Shown here: in pieces, positions 56,014-64,000 of the stretch | Layout: every line of letters begins with the position of its first letter | How positions within the stretch are numbered: position 1 is the stretch's first letter | Assembly (NCBI GenBank): GCA_963802635.1 | Contig: CAWDJJ010000001.1 | Location: 2,108,001-2,172,000, forward strand | Direction: 5' to 3' | DNA from: CAVTLG01 sp963802635 | GTDB lineage: Bacteria; Chloroflexota; Ktedonobacteria; Ktedonobacterales; Ktedonobacteraceae | Length of the DNA: 64,000 bases | Made by a program: the position numbers and the translations under genes | Notes under the pieces: model-generated | Seen by the model: only the letters and a program-made list of their open reading frames with translations | Databases searched by the model: none | Told to the model about the DNA's origin: nothing

Positions 56014-56659
56014 ATGCAAAAACCGCAAGCGATCATTTTCGACCTGGATGGCGTTTTAACCGATACATCAGAATATCATTACCAGGCATGGAAGCATCTT
56101 GCTAACGATGAAGGCATTCCATTCACGCGTGAAGACAACGATGCACACCTGCGCGGTGTTGGCCGTTCGTGCCTCTTTACTCTACTTGATTCGCGGTCGT
56201 CAGTACTCTGAAGCTCAAATTCAGGAAATGATGGAGCGCAAAAATCGTTACTACAACGAGTTGATCAAGCAAATGAAGGCCGATGAAGTCGTTGCCAGTG
56301 GACAAGCCCTGCTGGCCGAAATCAAGCAAGCTGGTATCAAAATAGCCATTGCCACAGCCAGTAAAAATTCCAGTACTGTCCTTCAGCATCTCAATATTGC
56401 CAGTTACTTTGACGGTATTGCCGATGGGTATTGCGTGGTCAACGGGAAGCCTGCTCCTGACATCTTTGTCTTTGCTGCTGGTATGGTGCGTGTGCCCACC
56501 CCCCACTGTCTGGGTATTGAAGATGCTGATGCCGGGATCGAGGCTATCAAAACTGCGGGCATGCAAGCCATCGGCATCGGACCACAGCAACGTTTTCACC
56601 GGGCCGATAAAGTGTTATCAACGCTCGCCAACGTTAGTCTACGAGACTTATTAGCGTGA
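56014..56659 (+). pseudogene. pgmB: Beta-phosphoglucomutase, single frameshift
   Basis: The ATG at 56014 opens MQKPQAIIFDLDGVLTDTSE with the HAD nucleophile (DLDGV). After HLRGVGR (about 56165) the frame must change to ASLLYLIRGRQYSEAQIQ..., which continues with IAIATASKNSS, NGKPAPDIFVFAAG and GIEDADAGIEAIKTAGM to 56659. Joined length is about 214 aa, normal for the family. It converts beta-glucose 1-phosphate to glucose 6-phosphate and pairs with the GH65 phosphorylase 34 nt downstream. As read the gene is broken; given its intact partner, an assembly indel is quite possible. Confidence 0.88.
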
Positions 56660-56693
56660 TGCAGCATCCTGTCATACGGAGGAAAATGTCTCA

Positions 56694-58934
56694 GTGAATA
56701 GTTGGTATGTCAACGAAGATACATTTAACCCAGACATCAAGCAGGTGCGGAGCCAGGAAACCGTCTATACCATTGGGAACGGCTACTTCTGCACACGTGG
56801 TGCCTTTGAGGAAGATTATCCGAGGGCTACCCCCGCTACATTATTGTGGGGGATTTTTGATACTGTGCCTATTGCCAAAGAGGAGCTTGCCAATGCTCCT
56901 GATTGGACGGTGATCAAGTTGTTCGTCAATGGCGAACGTTTCCGTCTCGATAGGGGTACACTTCTCGACTACCACCGCACTCTTGATCTCCAAAACGGCA
57001 CACTCAGCCGCTCTGTGTACTGGAAAAGTCCGGCGGGCATTACTATCAAGGTGATGACTGAACGTTTTGCTAGCCTGGCTGATGAACATGTTGGCATTAT
57101 ACGCTACAGTGTCACCGTTGTAGAAGCTCCCACTCAGCATCCAGTTGACATTGCCCTCTGGTCAGAGATCAATGCAGCCCAGGGCAATCATGACCTCTTG
57201 CATTTTGCCACGGTAGACCAGGGTCATCGCGCAGATCTGCTCTGGCTACACAGTCAGACCAGGCATACAGCGGTTCAACTCGCGCAGACGATGAGTTTTA
57301 CAACTACTACCCCGGCTTTTCGGCAAGAGATTATCGACTCCGATATTGCTCCTGGTATCCGCTTTTACGGCCAGCTTACACCCGACGCAACGTTCACCGC
57401 CGAGAAAGTGGTCGTTATGTATACATCGCGCGACGACGTTGACGATGTTGTGCAATCCGCACTAGAGCATCATACACGGCTGAGAGACGCTGAGCAGGAG
57501 CGCAGTTCGACATCTTTGGGCCATACAACATCTGCTTCTCGGCAGCATGTTTCTATGTATGACCAGTTGCACGCTCAACAGCAGGCTGCCTGGCAACAGT
57601 ACTGGCAGATGGCAGACATTGTTGTAGAGGGCGATACAAAGGCACAGTTGGGTCTGCGTTATAGTCTTTACCAGTTGCGTATCAGTACTTCTACACATGA
57701 TAGTCGATATAGTATTGCAGCTAAGGGCCTGACGGGCTGCGGATATCGTGGTCATATTTTCCATGATACGGAAATCTTTATGCTGCCCTTTTTTACATAT
57801 GTGCTACCAGACATTGTACGCAACCTGTTGCTCTATCGCTATCGTCTGTTGCCTGCGGCGCGTAAAAAGGCGGCCAGTAACGGTTACGCAGGAGTCCAAT
57901 ATCCCTGGGAAAGCACATTGGACGGCGAGGAGGCCACACCACAATCGATGCTTCACCCAGAAACTGGGGAGCTTATCTCTGTCTTGAACGGCGTTCTCGA
58001 AATTCACATAACCGCGAGCATTGCTCACGCTGTCTGGACGTACTGGAACGTCACGGCTGACGATGATTTTATGCACGACTATGGCGCTGAGATGCTGCTG
58101 AGTACGGCGATGTTCTGGGCCAGTCGCGTCGAGTGGCACCCGGAGCGTGGGGCGTACGAGATTACGAATGTGATTGGACCAGACGAGTGGCACGAACATG
58201 TCAATAACAATGCCTATACCAATTTTATGGCGAAATGGAACATGCAGGCCGCTCTGCAAACGTTGGCATGGTTGCAAACAGTTGCACCGACGAAGGCTCG
58301 TGAGCTACTACAGCAGCTCGGGCTGACGGCTAAGCAGCTTGACCATTGGCAGACGATACAAGATGGTCTGCGTATCCCACAAGACAAACAGAATGGACTC
58401 ATGGAGCAATTTGATGGCTTCTTCAAGCTGGCGCGGCTAGATCAGGAAAAGTATAAAGGGCGCAAGGATTCTTATCAGGCTATCTTAGGTGTAGAGGCTG
58501 TACAGAAGTACCAGATTATTAAGCAAGCCGATGTGCTGATGCTGCTGATTGTCCTCAACCAGGAATTCGACCTCCAGACGAAGCGCGTGAACTGGGATTA
58601 TTATTATCCTATTACTGATCACGCGTATGGCTCATCCCTGACGCCTGCGCTGCACGCTGTACTCGCCAGTGAGTTAGGGCTGGTCGATACGGCATACCAA
58701 CTCTTCATGATGGGCGCTTTTGTTGACCTGGACAATTTACGCAGCAATACGCCCGAGGGTATCCACCTGGCTTGTGCAGGAGCAGTATGGCAGGCTACGA
58801 TCCTGGGTTTTGCCGGATTGCAGGTGTCCGCTGACGGCTATACGACGCGCGCACACTTGCCAGAGGGTTGGACACGCCTCGCCTTCAATTTCAGACACCA
58901 GGGTGAGTTGATACATGTTGACTTACGACGTTAG
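56694..58934 (+). CDS. GH65 disaccharide phosphorylase
   Basis: 746 aa, full family length. GTG start with GGAGG upstream. N-terminal super-sandwich (TVYTIGNGYFCTRGAFEEDY), then the (alpha/alpha)6 barrel with GCGYRGHIFHDTEIFMLPFF and the general acid Glu in NVIGPDEWHEHVNNNAYTN. GH65 enzymes phosphorolyse maltose, trehalose, kojibiose or nigerose to beta-glucose 1-phosphate plus glucose. The neighbouring beta-phosphoglucomutase supports the phosphorylase rather than hydrolase branch. Which disaccharide is used cannot be read here. Cytoplasmic. Confidence 0.9.
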   Translation: MNSWYVNEDTFNPDIKQVRSQETVYTIGNGYFCTRGAFEEDYPRATPATLLWGIFDTVPIAKEELANAPDWTVIKLFVNGERFRLDRGTLLDYHRTLDLQNGTLSRSVYWKSPAGITIKVMTERFASLADEHVGIIRYSVTVVEAPTQHPVDIALWSEINAAQGNHDLLHFATVDQGHRADLLWLHSQTRHTAVQLAQTMSFTTTTPAFRQEIIDSDIAPGIRFYGQLTPDATFTAEKVVVMYTSRDDVDDVVQSALEHHTRLRDAEQERSSTSLGHTTSASRQHVSMYDQLHAQQQAAWQQYWQMADIVVEGDTKAQLGLRYSLYQLRISTSTHDSRYSIAAKGLTGCGYRGHIFHDTEIFMLPFFTYVLPDIVRNLLLYRYRLLPAARKKAASNGYAGVQYPWESTLDGEEATPQSMLHPETGELISVLNGVLEIHITASIAHAVWTYWNVTADDDFMHDYGAEMLLSTAMFWASRVEWHPERGAYEITNVIGPDEWHEHVNNNAYTNFMAKWNMQAALQTLAWLQTVAPTKARELLQQLGLTAKQLDHWQTIQDGLRIPQDKQNGLMEQFDGFFKLARLDQEKYKGRKDSYQAILGVEAVQKYQIIKQADVLMLLIVLNQEFDLQTKRVNWDYYYPITDHAYGSSLTPALHAVLASELGLVDTAYQLFMMGAFVDLDNLRSNTPEGIHLACAGAVWQATILGFAGLQVSADGYTTRAHLPEGWTRLAFNFRHQGELIHVDLRR

Positions 58935-59027
58935 CCACGTGCTAAGCCTGCGATGGCCGCAGACTCAGCACGCTACACACCTTTTCTGCTTTTGCAGGGA
59001 AAAGAGCAATTCTCTCACCAAAACCCC

Positions 59028-59056
59028 TTGACAACAACGCCTGGTCGCGTTATGAT
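59028..59056 (+). promoter_or_regulatory. Promoter of tRNA-Glu
   Basis: TTGACA (59028-59033), 17-nt spacer, TATGAT (59051-59056). Close to consensus, 52 nt before the tRNA. Confidence 0.85.
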
Positions 59057-59108
59057 AAGCCTTGTGATAAATCTCACGTGCATTTGCATCTGGTGTTTAC
59101 ACAGTTGA

Positions 59109-59185
59109 GGCGCATTCGTCTAGCGGCCAAGGACATCGCCCTCTCAAGGCGGAGATCACGGGTTCGAATCCCGTATGCGCTACCA
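59109..59185 (+). tRNA. tRNA-Glu (anticodon CTC), likely integration site
   Basis: Acceptor GGCGCAT/ATGCGCT with a G-U first pair, D arm TCGTCTAGCGGCCAAGGACA, anticodon stem-loop around CTCTCAA (anticodon CTC), T arm ACGGG TTCGAAT CCCGT, discriminator A and an encoded CCA (59183-59185). A tyrosine integrase gene lies about 100 nt downstream pointing towards it, the classic arrangement for an element integrated in the tRNA 3' end. Confidence 0.95.
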
Positions 59186-59200
59186 GTTCGTTCGAGGAAC

Positions 59201-59245
59201 CGCCTTAAGCCAGTATATAAGCGGCTTGAGGCGTTTTCTTTTTTG
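59201..59245 (+). terminator. Terminator after tRNA-Glu
   Basis: CGCCTTAAGCC (59201-59211) pairs with GGCTTGAGGCG (59223-59233, one G-U), followed by TTTTCTTTTTT. Confidence 0.88.
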
Positions 59246-59291
59246 TAAAAGCTCTCTTTATGTAGCAACGCTGTAGCAACGGCAGATTTTT

Positions 59292-60485
59292 TTACCTTTT
59301 AGGTTTGTTACGTACACCTGCGCCAGCCATACCGTCGTCATCATCCCGCTTTAAAACATCATGTAACTTATCCATAGCGTCTTGCTGCATTCCTGGAAGT
59401 ACATGAGAATAGATATCCATCGTCATGCTAATTTGTGTATGGCCTAATATCTCCTGTACAACCTTTGGGTGTACCCCTGCACTTAGTAACAATGTTGCTG
59501 CACTGTGCCTAAGATCATGAAAACGGATCGGGGGCAAGCCAGCTTGATCAAGAAGTTTCTTTAGTTCTTCAACCACGTGGTTAGGGCCAAGATGTGTACC
59601 AATGATGGTACAGAACACATAATCGTGATCCTGCCAGGATGCATCTGCCTTTAATTTCGCCTCCAATTGTCGTACACGGTGCAGCTTGAGGACTTCAAGG
59701 GCAAACGCGGCTACAACGATGCTACGTCGGCTTTTTTGTGTCTTTGGTTCTGCCTCTACATACACATGTTCACGGTTGGGTGTTTGCGTAGGAACACGTG
59801 ATAAAATACGCCGCACCTGTAACGTTCCCATGGCAAAATCGATATCCTGCCATTTCAGCCCCAACAATTCACCGCGCCTCATTCCCGTTGCTAATGCCAG
59901 TGTAAAAAGCGCTTCCCATCTGTGACCACGTATAGTAGCCAACAATTTTTGTACTTGCTCTACTGACAGCGATTGTATCTCATGCCGTACCCTACGTGGA
60001 GGCGAGGCTAAATCACAAACATTTCTAGCAACAAGTCCTTGCTTCACCGCTGCGTCCAGGGCATTATGAAGGACGCTGTTGTAATAGATGATGGTTGCGG
60101 GTGCTAAACCTTCTTTTTCCTTCTTCGTATAAAATGCCTGGATATGTCGCACCGTCAATTTTTGTAGTTGGTGAGAACCAATCGCAGGAATAATATGCAA
60201 AGTCACGGCTTCTTTGTAACGCTCATATGTGCGTAGGCGTATACGTCGTCTTTGTGTATTCTCCAGCCAATCTGTTAAAAATTGGGTTACTGTTTGCTGC
60301 TCAGCCGTTATCAGTGTTCCTTGCTGCTGCTCATGTAACAACTGCTTTAACTTATTGGCTACCTCAGATCTTTTCTTTCCATAAACAACCTTTCGCTTCC
60401 CATTGTCAAGCGTGATGCTTCCTACCCATTTTCCATCTGACTCTCGCTGATAGATCGAGCCTTCACCATTTCCTCTTTTTGCCAT
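59292..60485 (-). CDS. Tyrosine integrase of an integrative element
   Basis: 397 aa. AP2-like N-terminus (GEGSIYQRESDGKWVGSITL), SAM-like core-binding domain, catalytic domain with Arg in ATGMRRGELLGLKW, FHDLRHSAATLLL, the GH in LGHTQISMTMD and the nucleophile in IYSHV. It recombines attP with the tRNA-Glu attB. GAGG upstream of the ATG at 60485 is preferred to the open-frame start at 60551. Next to an excisionase and Rep gene on the same strand. Confidence 0.95.
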   Translation of the reverse strand: MAKRGNGEGSIYQRESDGKWVGSITLDNGKRKVVYGKKRSEVANKLKQLLHEQQQGTLITAEQQTVTQFLTDWLENTQRRRIRLRTYERYKEAVTLHIIPAIGSHQLQKLTVRHIQAFYTKKEKEGLAPATIIYYNSVLHNALDAAVKQGLVARNVCDLASPPRRVRHEIQSLSVEQVQKLLATIRGHRWEALFTLALATGMRRGELLGLKWQDIDFAMGTLQVRRILSRVPTQTPNREHVYVEAEPKTQKSRRSIVVAAFALEVLKLHRVRQLEAKLKADASWQDHDYVFCTIIGTHLGPNHVVEELKKLLDQAGLPPIRFHDLRHSAATLLLSAGVHPKVVQEILGHTQISMTMDIYSHVLPGMQQDAMDKLHDVLKRDDDDGMAGAGVRNKPKR

Positions 60486-60565
60486 AGTAGCCTCGCTTTC
60501 CAGAAAAAAAGATAGCTCCAGTGGAAACACTTCACTGGAGCTATCAATCAATTATTCCGTGACGT

Positions 60566-60760
60566 TTATTGTCGCTCTGCTATCCAACATTTCAACGCAT
60601 CAAGAGACACCCGCACCCACCGACCGGACTTGATTAACGGAAGTCCTTCATCTCTGACCAATCGATAAAATTTAGAGCGTCCGACTTGAAGCACCTGCAT
60701 AGCTTGCTTAACCGTCAAAAGCAACGGTTGCATCTCTGACGGTGTTTCTATGTGTTGCAT
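60566..60760 (-). CDS. Excisionase-like HTH protein
   Basis: 64 aa. Helix-turn-helix of the HTH_17/excisionase family (LTVKQAMQVLQVGRSKFYRL, IKSGRWVRVSLDALKCWI). Binds att DNA and biases the integrase towards excision, or activates element genes. GGAGGTGTAAGT precedes the ATG. Sits 80 nt upstream of int. Confidence 0.9.
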   Translation of the reverse strand: MQHIETPSEMQPLLLTVKQAMQVLQVGRSKFYRLVRDEGLPLIKSGRWVRVSLDALKCWIAERQ

Positions 60761-60775
60761 ACTTACACCTCCTTC

Positions 60776-61942
60776 TTACGCTTTTTGTGCATACAAAAAC
60801 TTCTTTTCCCGTACGACGTCCACCGGGGATGTGCGCGTTTTCTGCCAACGTTCAATCACCTTGTCATAGATCATGCTGAACATTTCCGCAGCACAGTTAT
60901 CATCGTCAAGCTCCATCTCACACCATGCCGCTAGCGTCGTCGCATAGCCCGCAATCGCCGCCACGCCACGATCTATGTTTTTCTCCCGGTGCACGTGTCG
61001 AACGAGTGGGCCTAATCCGTCTCGCTCTTTGTCTCCGTAGGTATCAAAGGCGTGTTGCAGGTGGACCCATCGAGGATCAGTGTTCCACCGGGTTCTATTT
61101 TTACCAGGACCAGGACGGACCATGCGTAACCATTCACACGTACAGTACTGCCATAAGCGCTTGATATTGCTGATAGCCTCCGTTATGTTGTCAATGTCCA
61201 TATCACGAAAGCACGGGCGCTCAACGGCGTATTCGATGCGCCATACTGGTTGCTCACCGTCCCAGCCATGTGCTTTCCAGAGCGGGAAAAACCATTGCTT
61301 CTCAGGAGAACGCTGCTTGATTTCGGCTGTCTTGTTGTAGATTTTGAGATTGACCGGGCGTCCATGTCCGCTAAAGGTGATGGTTTCCAGCGTGCGCCCG
61401 TAGTAGTACTCCTGGTCCTTTTCTGACTCACGAATGGCCCGCTTGCCGAGGGCATGAGTCACAAACAAGTAACGCCACTCTGTGGGAAGCGCTAGCCCCA
61501 CCACATCAACGCACATATCAAGTTGTGCCACTTGCAGTCCAATGTCATCCCCAAAGATGTCAGAGAGCAATCCTTTCACCTCGTCTATCGCGTCCTGCAC
61601 ATTACCCAGAGACCAGAGGTAACTACTCATCAGTGTTACCTTTGCGATCATGGGAACCTTGAGCCGTGGCGCTATTTTCAGTTCAAGACAATCATTGCGT
61701 ATGATGTACTTCCAGGCCGGGGCGCTATTGGGAAACATCAGCATACGCGCGTCATGAAAGGTCATCGAAGTTGCTAGCGGCTTGTTGTGCTCCTTTGCGT
61801 TCTCTTGCCATACCTGAAAGAGCAAGGAGAGTCGCTCCGGTATCTCTTGCTCTTTGCGTGGCTTACCATCGTCACCAAGACGCTTGACATTGACCTTGAC
61901 CGTATCAATGCCCGTTCCTACAATCTTTACTTGTTCTACCAT
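60776..61942 (-). CDS. Rep_trans-type replication initiation protein
   Basis: 388 aa. LDMCVDVVGLALP (here VAQLDMCVDVVGLAL), TITFSGHGRPVNLKIYNKTAE and VWRIEYAVERPC match the replication initiation factor family of rolling-circle plasmids and integrative elements, with a relaxase-like Tyr region (YYYGRTLETI). It would nick the element's origin and drive replication after excision. AGGAG before the ATG. The origin (ori) itself is not recognised. Confidence 0.8.
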   Translation of the reverse strand: MVEQVKIVGTGIDTVKVNVKRLGDDGKPRKEQEIPERLSLLFQVWQENAKEHNKPLATSMTFHDARMLMFPNSAPAWKYIIRNDCLELKIAPRLKVPMIAKVTLMSSYLWSLGNVQDAIDEVKGLLSDIFGDDIGLQVAQLDMCVDVVGLALPTEWRYLFVTHALGKRAIRESEKDQEYYYGRTLETITFSGHGRPVNLKIYNKTAEIKQRSPEKQWFFPLWKAHGWDGEQPVWRIEYAVERPCFRDMDIDNITEAISNIKRLWQYCTCEWLRMVRPGPGKNRTRWNTDPRWVHLQHAFDTYGDKERDGLGPLVRHVHREKNIDRGVAAIAGYATTLAAWCEMELDDDNCAAEMFSMIYDKVIERWQKTRTSPVDVVREKKFLYAQKA

Positions 61943-62016
61943 TGCTTTCTCCTACAAAACTTGCTCCACACAACAGAAAAGGGACCGTCTCTTGTCAGTC
62001 CAACCCCTTCTCATCG

Positions 62017-62157
62017 TTAGGAACGGTAGCCGATAGCGCGCCGACACTCCGTGCACAATAGGCGAACCTCGATCCCGCCACGTGCGTTACGCCAGTTGAT
62101 TGACCGGCAGTGTGCAAGCTTGTGGCACCGATGGCACCATGTACGAAACAGGTCCAT
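62017..62157 (-). CDS. 46-aa zinc-ribbon protein
   Basis: MDLFRTWCHRCHKLAHC... ending CTECRRAIGYRS: two CxxC pairs about 28 residues apart make a zinc ribbon. AAGGAG is 12 nt upstream, a slightly long spacing. Small zinc-ribbon proteins are common in mobile elements; possible transcription or DNA-binding cofactor. Confidence 0.55.
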   Translation of the reverse strand: MDLFRTWCHRCHKLAHCRSINWRNARGGIEVRLLCTECRRAIGYRS

Positions 62158-62242
62158 ATTTTCACATTGCTCCTTCCAGGTCTAAGACCCCTCTACAAGG
62201 GCATTCACGCCCATTTCTGTGTAAAAAGAGGGACCCGTGTTA

Positions 62243-62473
62243 CTAGGACGGGTCCCTCGATTGACGTTGCTTTAATCTTTGCTCAAATGCATTGTTTAGC
62301 TGTGTCAATCTTCGTTGAGCTTTCGGCTTGAGCATCATTCCTACCAGATGCCAGTCAGAAACCTCTCCATTTTCTAGCTTTCTGACACACGAGAAACCAT
62401 GTACTGTATGACCTGTTGCACTGTATGTCATAGAGACTTCAATCAGATAGTAGGGTCTTGTTTGTGTTGCCAT
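62243..62473 (-). CDS. Small hypothetical protein of the integrative element
   Basis: 76 aa starting MATQTRPYYLIEVSMTYSAT after AAGGAAAG. Beta-rich N-terminus (YLIEVSMTYSATGHTVHGFS) and basic helical C-terminus (KAQRRLTQLNNAFEQRLKQR). Not recognised; accessory gene of the element. Confidence 0.6.
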   Translation of the reverse strand: MATQTRPYYLIEVSMTYSATGHTVHGFSCVRKLENGEVSDWHLVGMMLKPKAQRRLTQLNNAFEQRLKQRQSRDPS

Positions 62474-62528
62474 AAATGCTTTCCTTCCATAAAGATAGCT
62501 CTCACCTGCATTAAGACAGTGAGAGCTA

Positions 62529-63491
62529 TCATCTTTCACCCGAGAGAACACCATCTCCCTGGATACGTTGCCAGAGGGACCGCGCATCCAGGTGGTAGAA
62601 GTAGCGCAAGAAGTCAAAGACCGAGCCGCCTTGCTGCCAGGTGTAGCAGTACCAACAGTACCCGCCTGGCACCCCTGGACGATACACCTTGAACGATGCG
62701 CGGGTATCTTGCCCGCATGGGTGATGCCAGGAAAACGGGCATTGTCCTACTCCCGTACGATCCAGATCGACAGAGCGCCCAATGACCGTGAATGGGTCTT
62801 GCATGGCACACCACTCCCGAATAGTGAGCCTGTCTCGTTGGGTTGGTTCGTTTCTGGCAGGGAAGGAAAACGATGTTTTTTTGTGAGGTACCGGCCCGAC
62901 ATGGGAACGTGGGGACACGTCCGGGACCGTGACCCGCTCAATGGTTGCCAGCCAGGTGATTGCCTCGCTGATGGTTGCTGCAACAGGCACGGTCTCCGAA
63001 TTGGCCCGTTGCACCACAAACGGGTATCGTTTTCCTGATCGGTGGTGCACCCCAAAGGGTAAGCGAATCACCGACCCGTAGCGCTTGATGATGTCCTGTT
63101 TGGGGTAGAGTTCCATCCCCGTCGGGCAATAGGGATGAAGCCAGGCACGCGCCCGCGCTGCATCAACCGGTGCAGTAAAGAAGACCCACAGATGTCCGGC
63201 ACGCCTGGATTGTTCCAGGTACGAAACGACCCCGCGGGTTGCGAGCGTGTCTTGCACCTGGCAGAGAACCGCTAGTCCGTGCTCAGTATCGTCACTATCA
63301 AAGACGGCATAGGAGCACAGTCCGCGTTCATTGGTGACATAGACGCCTATCGTGTGTTGCCCTGCCAGGTGCTTGCGCACGTCTTGCGTCGTCAGCGGAT
63401 GGCCCACCCGATAATAGAGGCCGTTGTTTCGCTGGAGCGCAAAGTCATCAGAACGGTTGACAAACGTCTGCATGAAAAGCGGGACATCCAT
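62529..63491 (-). CDS. Primase-like protein with zinc-binding C-terminal domain
   Basis: 320 aa. The N-terminal half resembles an archaeo-eukaryotic-type primase catalytic domain: YAVFDSDDTEHGLAV (Asp pair), RRAGHLWVFF and VIRLPFGVHHRSGKRYPFV (the His seen in TOTE/AEP primases). The C-terminal part has Cys/His of a CHC2-type zinc finger (GQCPFSWHHPCGQDT..., GGYCWYCYTWQQGG). Likely primes replication of the element with Rep. GGAGG 5 nt before the ATG at 63491 fixes the start. Confidence 0.75.
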   Translation of the reverse strand: MDVPLFMQTFVNRSDDFALQRNNGLYYRVGHPLTTQDVRKHLAGQHTIGVYVTNERGLCSYAVFDSDDTEHGLAVLCQVQDTLATRGVVSYLEQSRRAGHLWVFFTAPVDAARARAWLHPYCPTGMELYPKQDIIKRYGSVIRLPFGVHHRSGKRYPFVVQRANSETVPVAATISEAITWLATIERVTVPDVSPRSHVGPVPHKKTSFSFPARNEPTQRDRLTIREWCAMQDPFTVIGRSVDLDRTGVGQCPFSWHHPCGQDTRASFKVYRPGVPGGYCWYCYTWQQGGSVFDFLRYFYHLDARSLWQRIQGDGVLSGER

Positions 63492-63516
63492 AGGCACCTC
63501 CACAACAGCAACGCCC

Positions 63517-64000
63517 TCACCATCTCGTGAAGTGAGGGCCAAACACACTATTCATCGTGAGTTGACGGGTACGAGCGGACTGCTTGTTCAGCCAAAGCAC
63601 TTCTCTGTGCTGCTTGCCATGCTCCCCAGCGGTAGGAAGCGTGACGCGGTGCCAGTCAGCAAGTCGCTCATCATACAGCGGATGTGCATAGCCAGAAAGC
63701 ACCACCGCGCCGCGATGGGTAACGAGATGATCAAGTAACACGCGATGATCATCGTCGGTCATCTCATAGGGATAGTATTTCCCTGCACGGGTTGCGTGGA
63801 TATAGGGTGGATCGACATAGAGCAACACATCTGGGGCGTTGTAGTAGTCGATCATTTCAAGGGCTGGCTTGTTGCGGATCTCTGCGTCTTTGAGACGTGA
63901 GGCCGCCGCAAGAATGCGCGTTGGCAGTTGCTGCCAGAGCTTGACCGGATACGTGTTCCCATGCAGTCCGTTATGCTTCCACCCACTGACGTGGTGCAGC
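63517..64000 (-). CDS. Dam-type adenine DNA methyltransferase, cut by window edge
   Basis: C-terminal part, open to the right edge. Contains the catalytic DPPY (VLLYVDPPYIHATRAG), then VVLSGYAHPLYDE, as in class D12 N6-adenine methylases; upstream in frame reads HVSGWKHNGLHGN and LPTRILAAASRLKDAE. It methylates adenine, probably protecting the element from host restriction. Last gene seen of the integrative element. Confidence 0.88.
   Translation of the reverse strand, partial: LHHVSGWKHNGLHGNTYPVKLWQQLPTRILAAASRLKDAEIRNKPALEMIDYYNAPDVLLYVDPPYIHATRAGKYYPYEMTDDDHRVLLDHLVTHRGAVVLSGYAHPLYDERLADWHRVTLPTAGEHGKQHREVLWLNKQSARTRQLTMNSVFGPHFTRW

Overview
The window looks like a chromosomal segment of a filamentous, spore-forming-type Chloroflexota (most likely Ktedonobacteria). 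This is inferred from the gene mix: TIR/STAND proteins, a pseudokinase-lectin fusion, thaumatin-like secreted proteins, many TTG/GTG starts, heavy IS load and a type I-D CRISPR-Cas locus. No 16S or other marker is present, so the assignment is only probable.

Layout. 1-10 kb: a cut-off secreted DUF4874/DUF4832 protein, a pseudokinase-ricin lectin protein, a MazG-like enzyme, then a putative defence/conflict cluster on the minus strand (CHAT-TIR fusion; TIR-STAND-TPR protein broken by two frameshifts; a small partner). 10.2-12.8 kb: tRNA-Asp, a membrane-anchored HNH protein, an unknown protein and a decayed gene. 12.8-24.4 kb: one CRISPR array of about 30 repeats (37 nt) transcribed leftwards and broken up by an IS110 element sitting inside a repeat and by two copies of a two-gene IS701-like element, one of which carries a second nested IS. 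24.4-37.1 kb: the type I-D cas operon on the minus strand (cas3, cas10d, csc2, csc1, cas6, cas4, cas1, cas2) with an upstream WYL regulator. cas10d has an in-frame TAA and a frameshift, and the WYL gene has two frameshifts.

The most unusual object is in the 560-nt gap between cas3 and the WYL gene: a promoter-terminator unit of about 119 nt on the plus strand that reads as a crRNA-like RNA. It starts with a pseudo-repeat matching the last 28 nt of the CRISPR repeat at 20 of 28 positions, with a compensatory base-pair change in the stem, followed by a guide that matches a site just upstream of the cas3 -35 box at 16 of 18 positions. The two mismatches fall exactly at guide positions 6 and 12 (the flipped-out positions in type I complexes), and the site has a GTT motif where a type I-D PAM (GTH/GTN) should be. 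I read it as a candidate I-D equivalent of the CreR/CreA crRNA-resembling regulators that make Cascade repress its own operon.

37-59 kb: a secreted C39-like peptidase, tandem thaumatin-like proteins, a surface-glycan cluster (GT2, GT4, NAD-sugar epimerase, flippase-like membrane protein, HlyD-like adaptor, TPR membrane protein, GT39-like transferase, lipoprotein glycosidase-like), an esterase, and a disaccharide-phosphorylase pair (frameshifted beta-phosphoglucomutase plus GH65). 59.1-64 kb: tRNA-Glu followed by a tyrosine integrase, excisionase, rolling-circle-type Rep, small proteins, a primase-like protein and a Dam-type methylase running off the window: the left end of an integrative element.

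Single-base frameshifts recur in otherwise well conserved genes (at least nine loci). Either several loci are decaying or the assembly carries indel errors; this must be settled before calling the CRISPR effector inactive.
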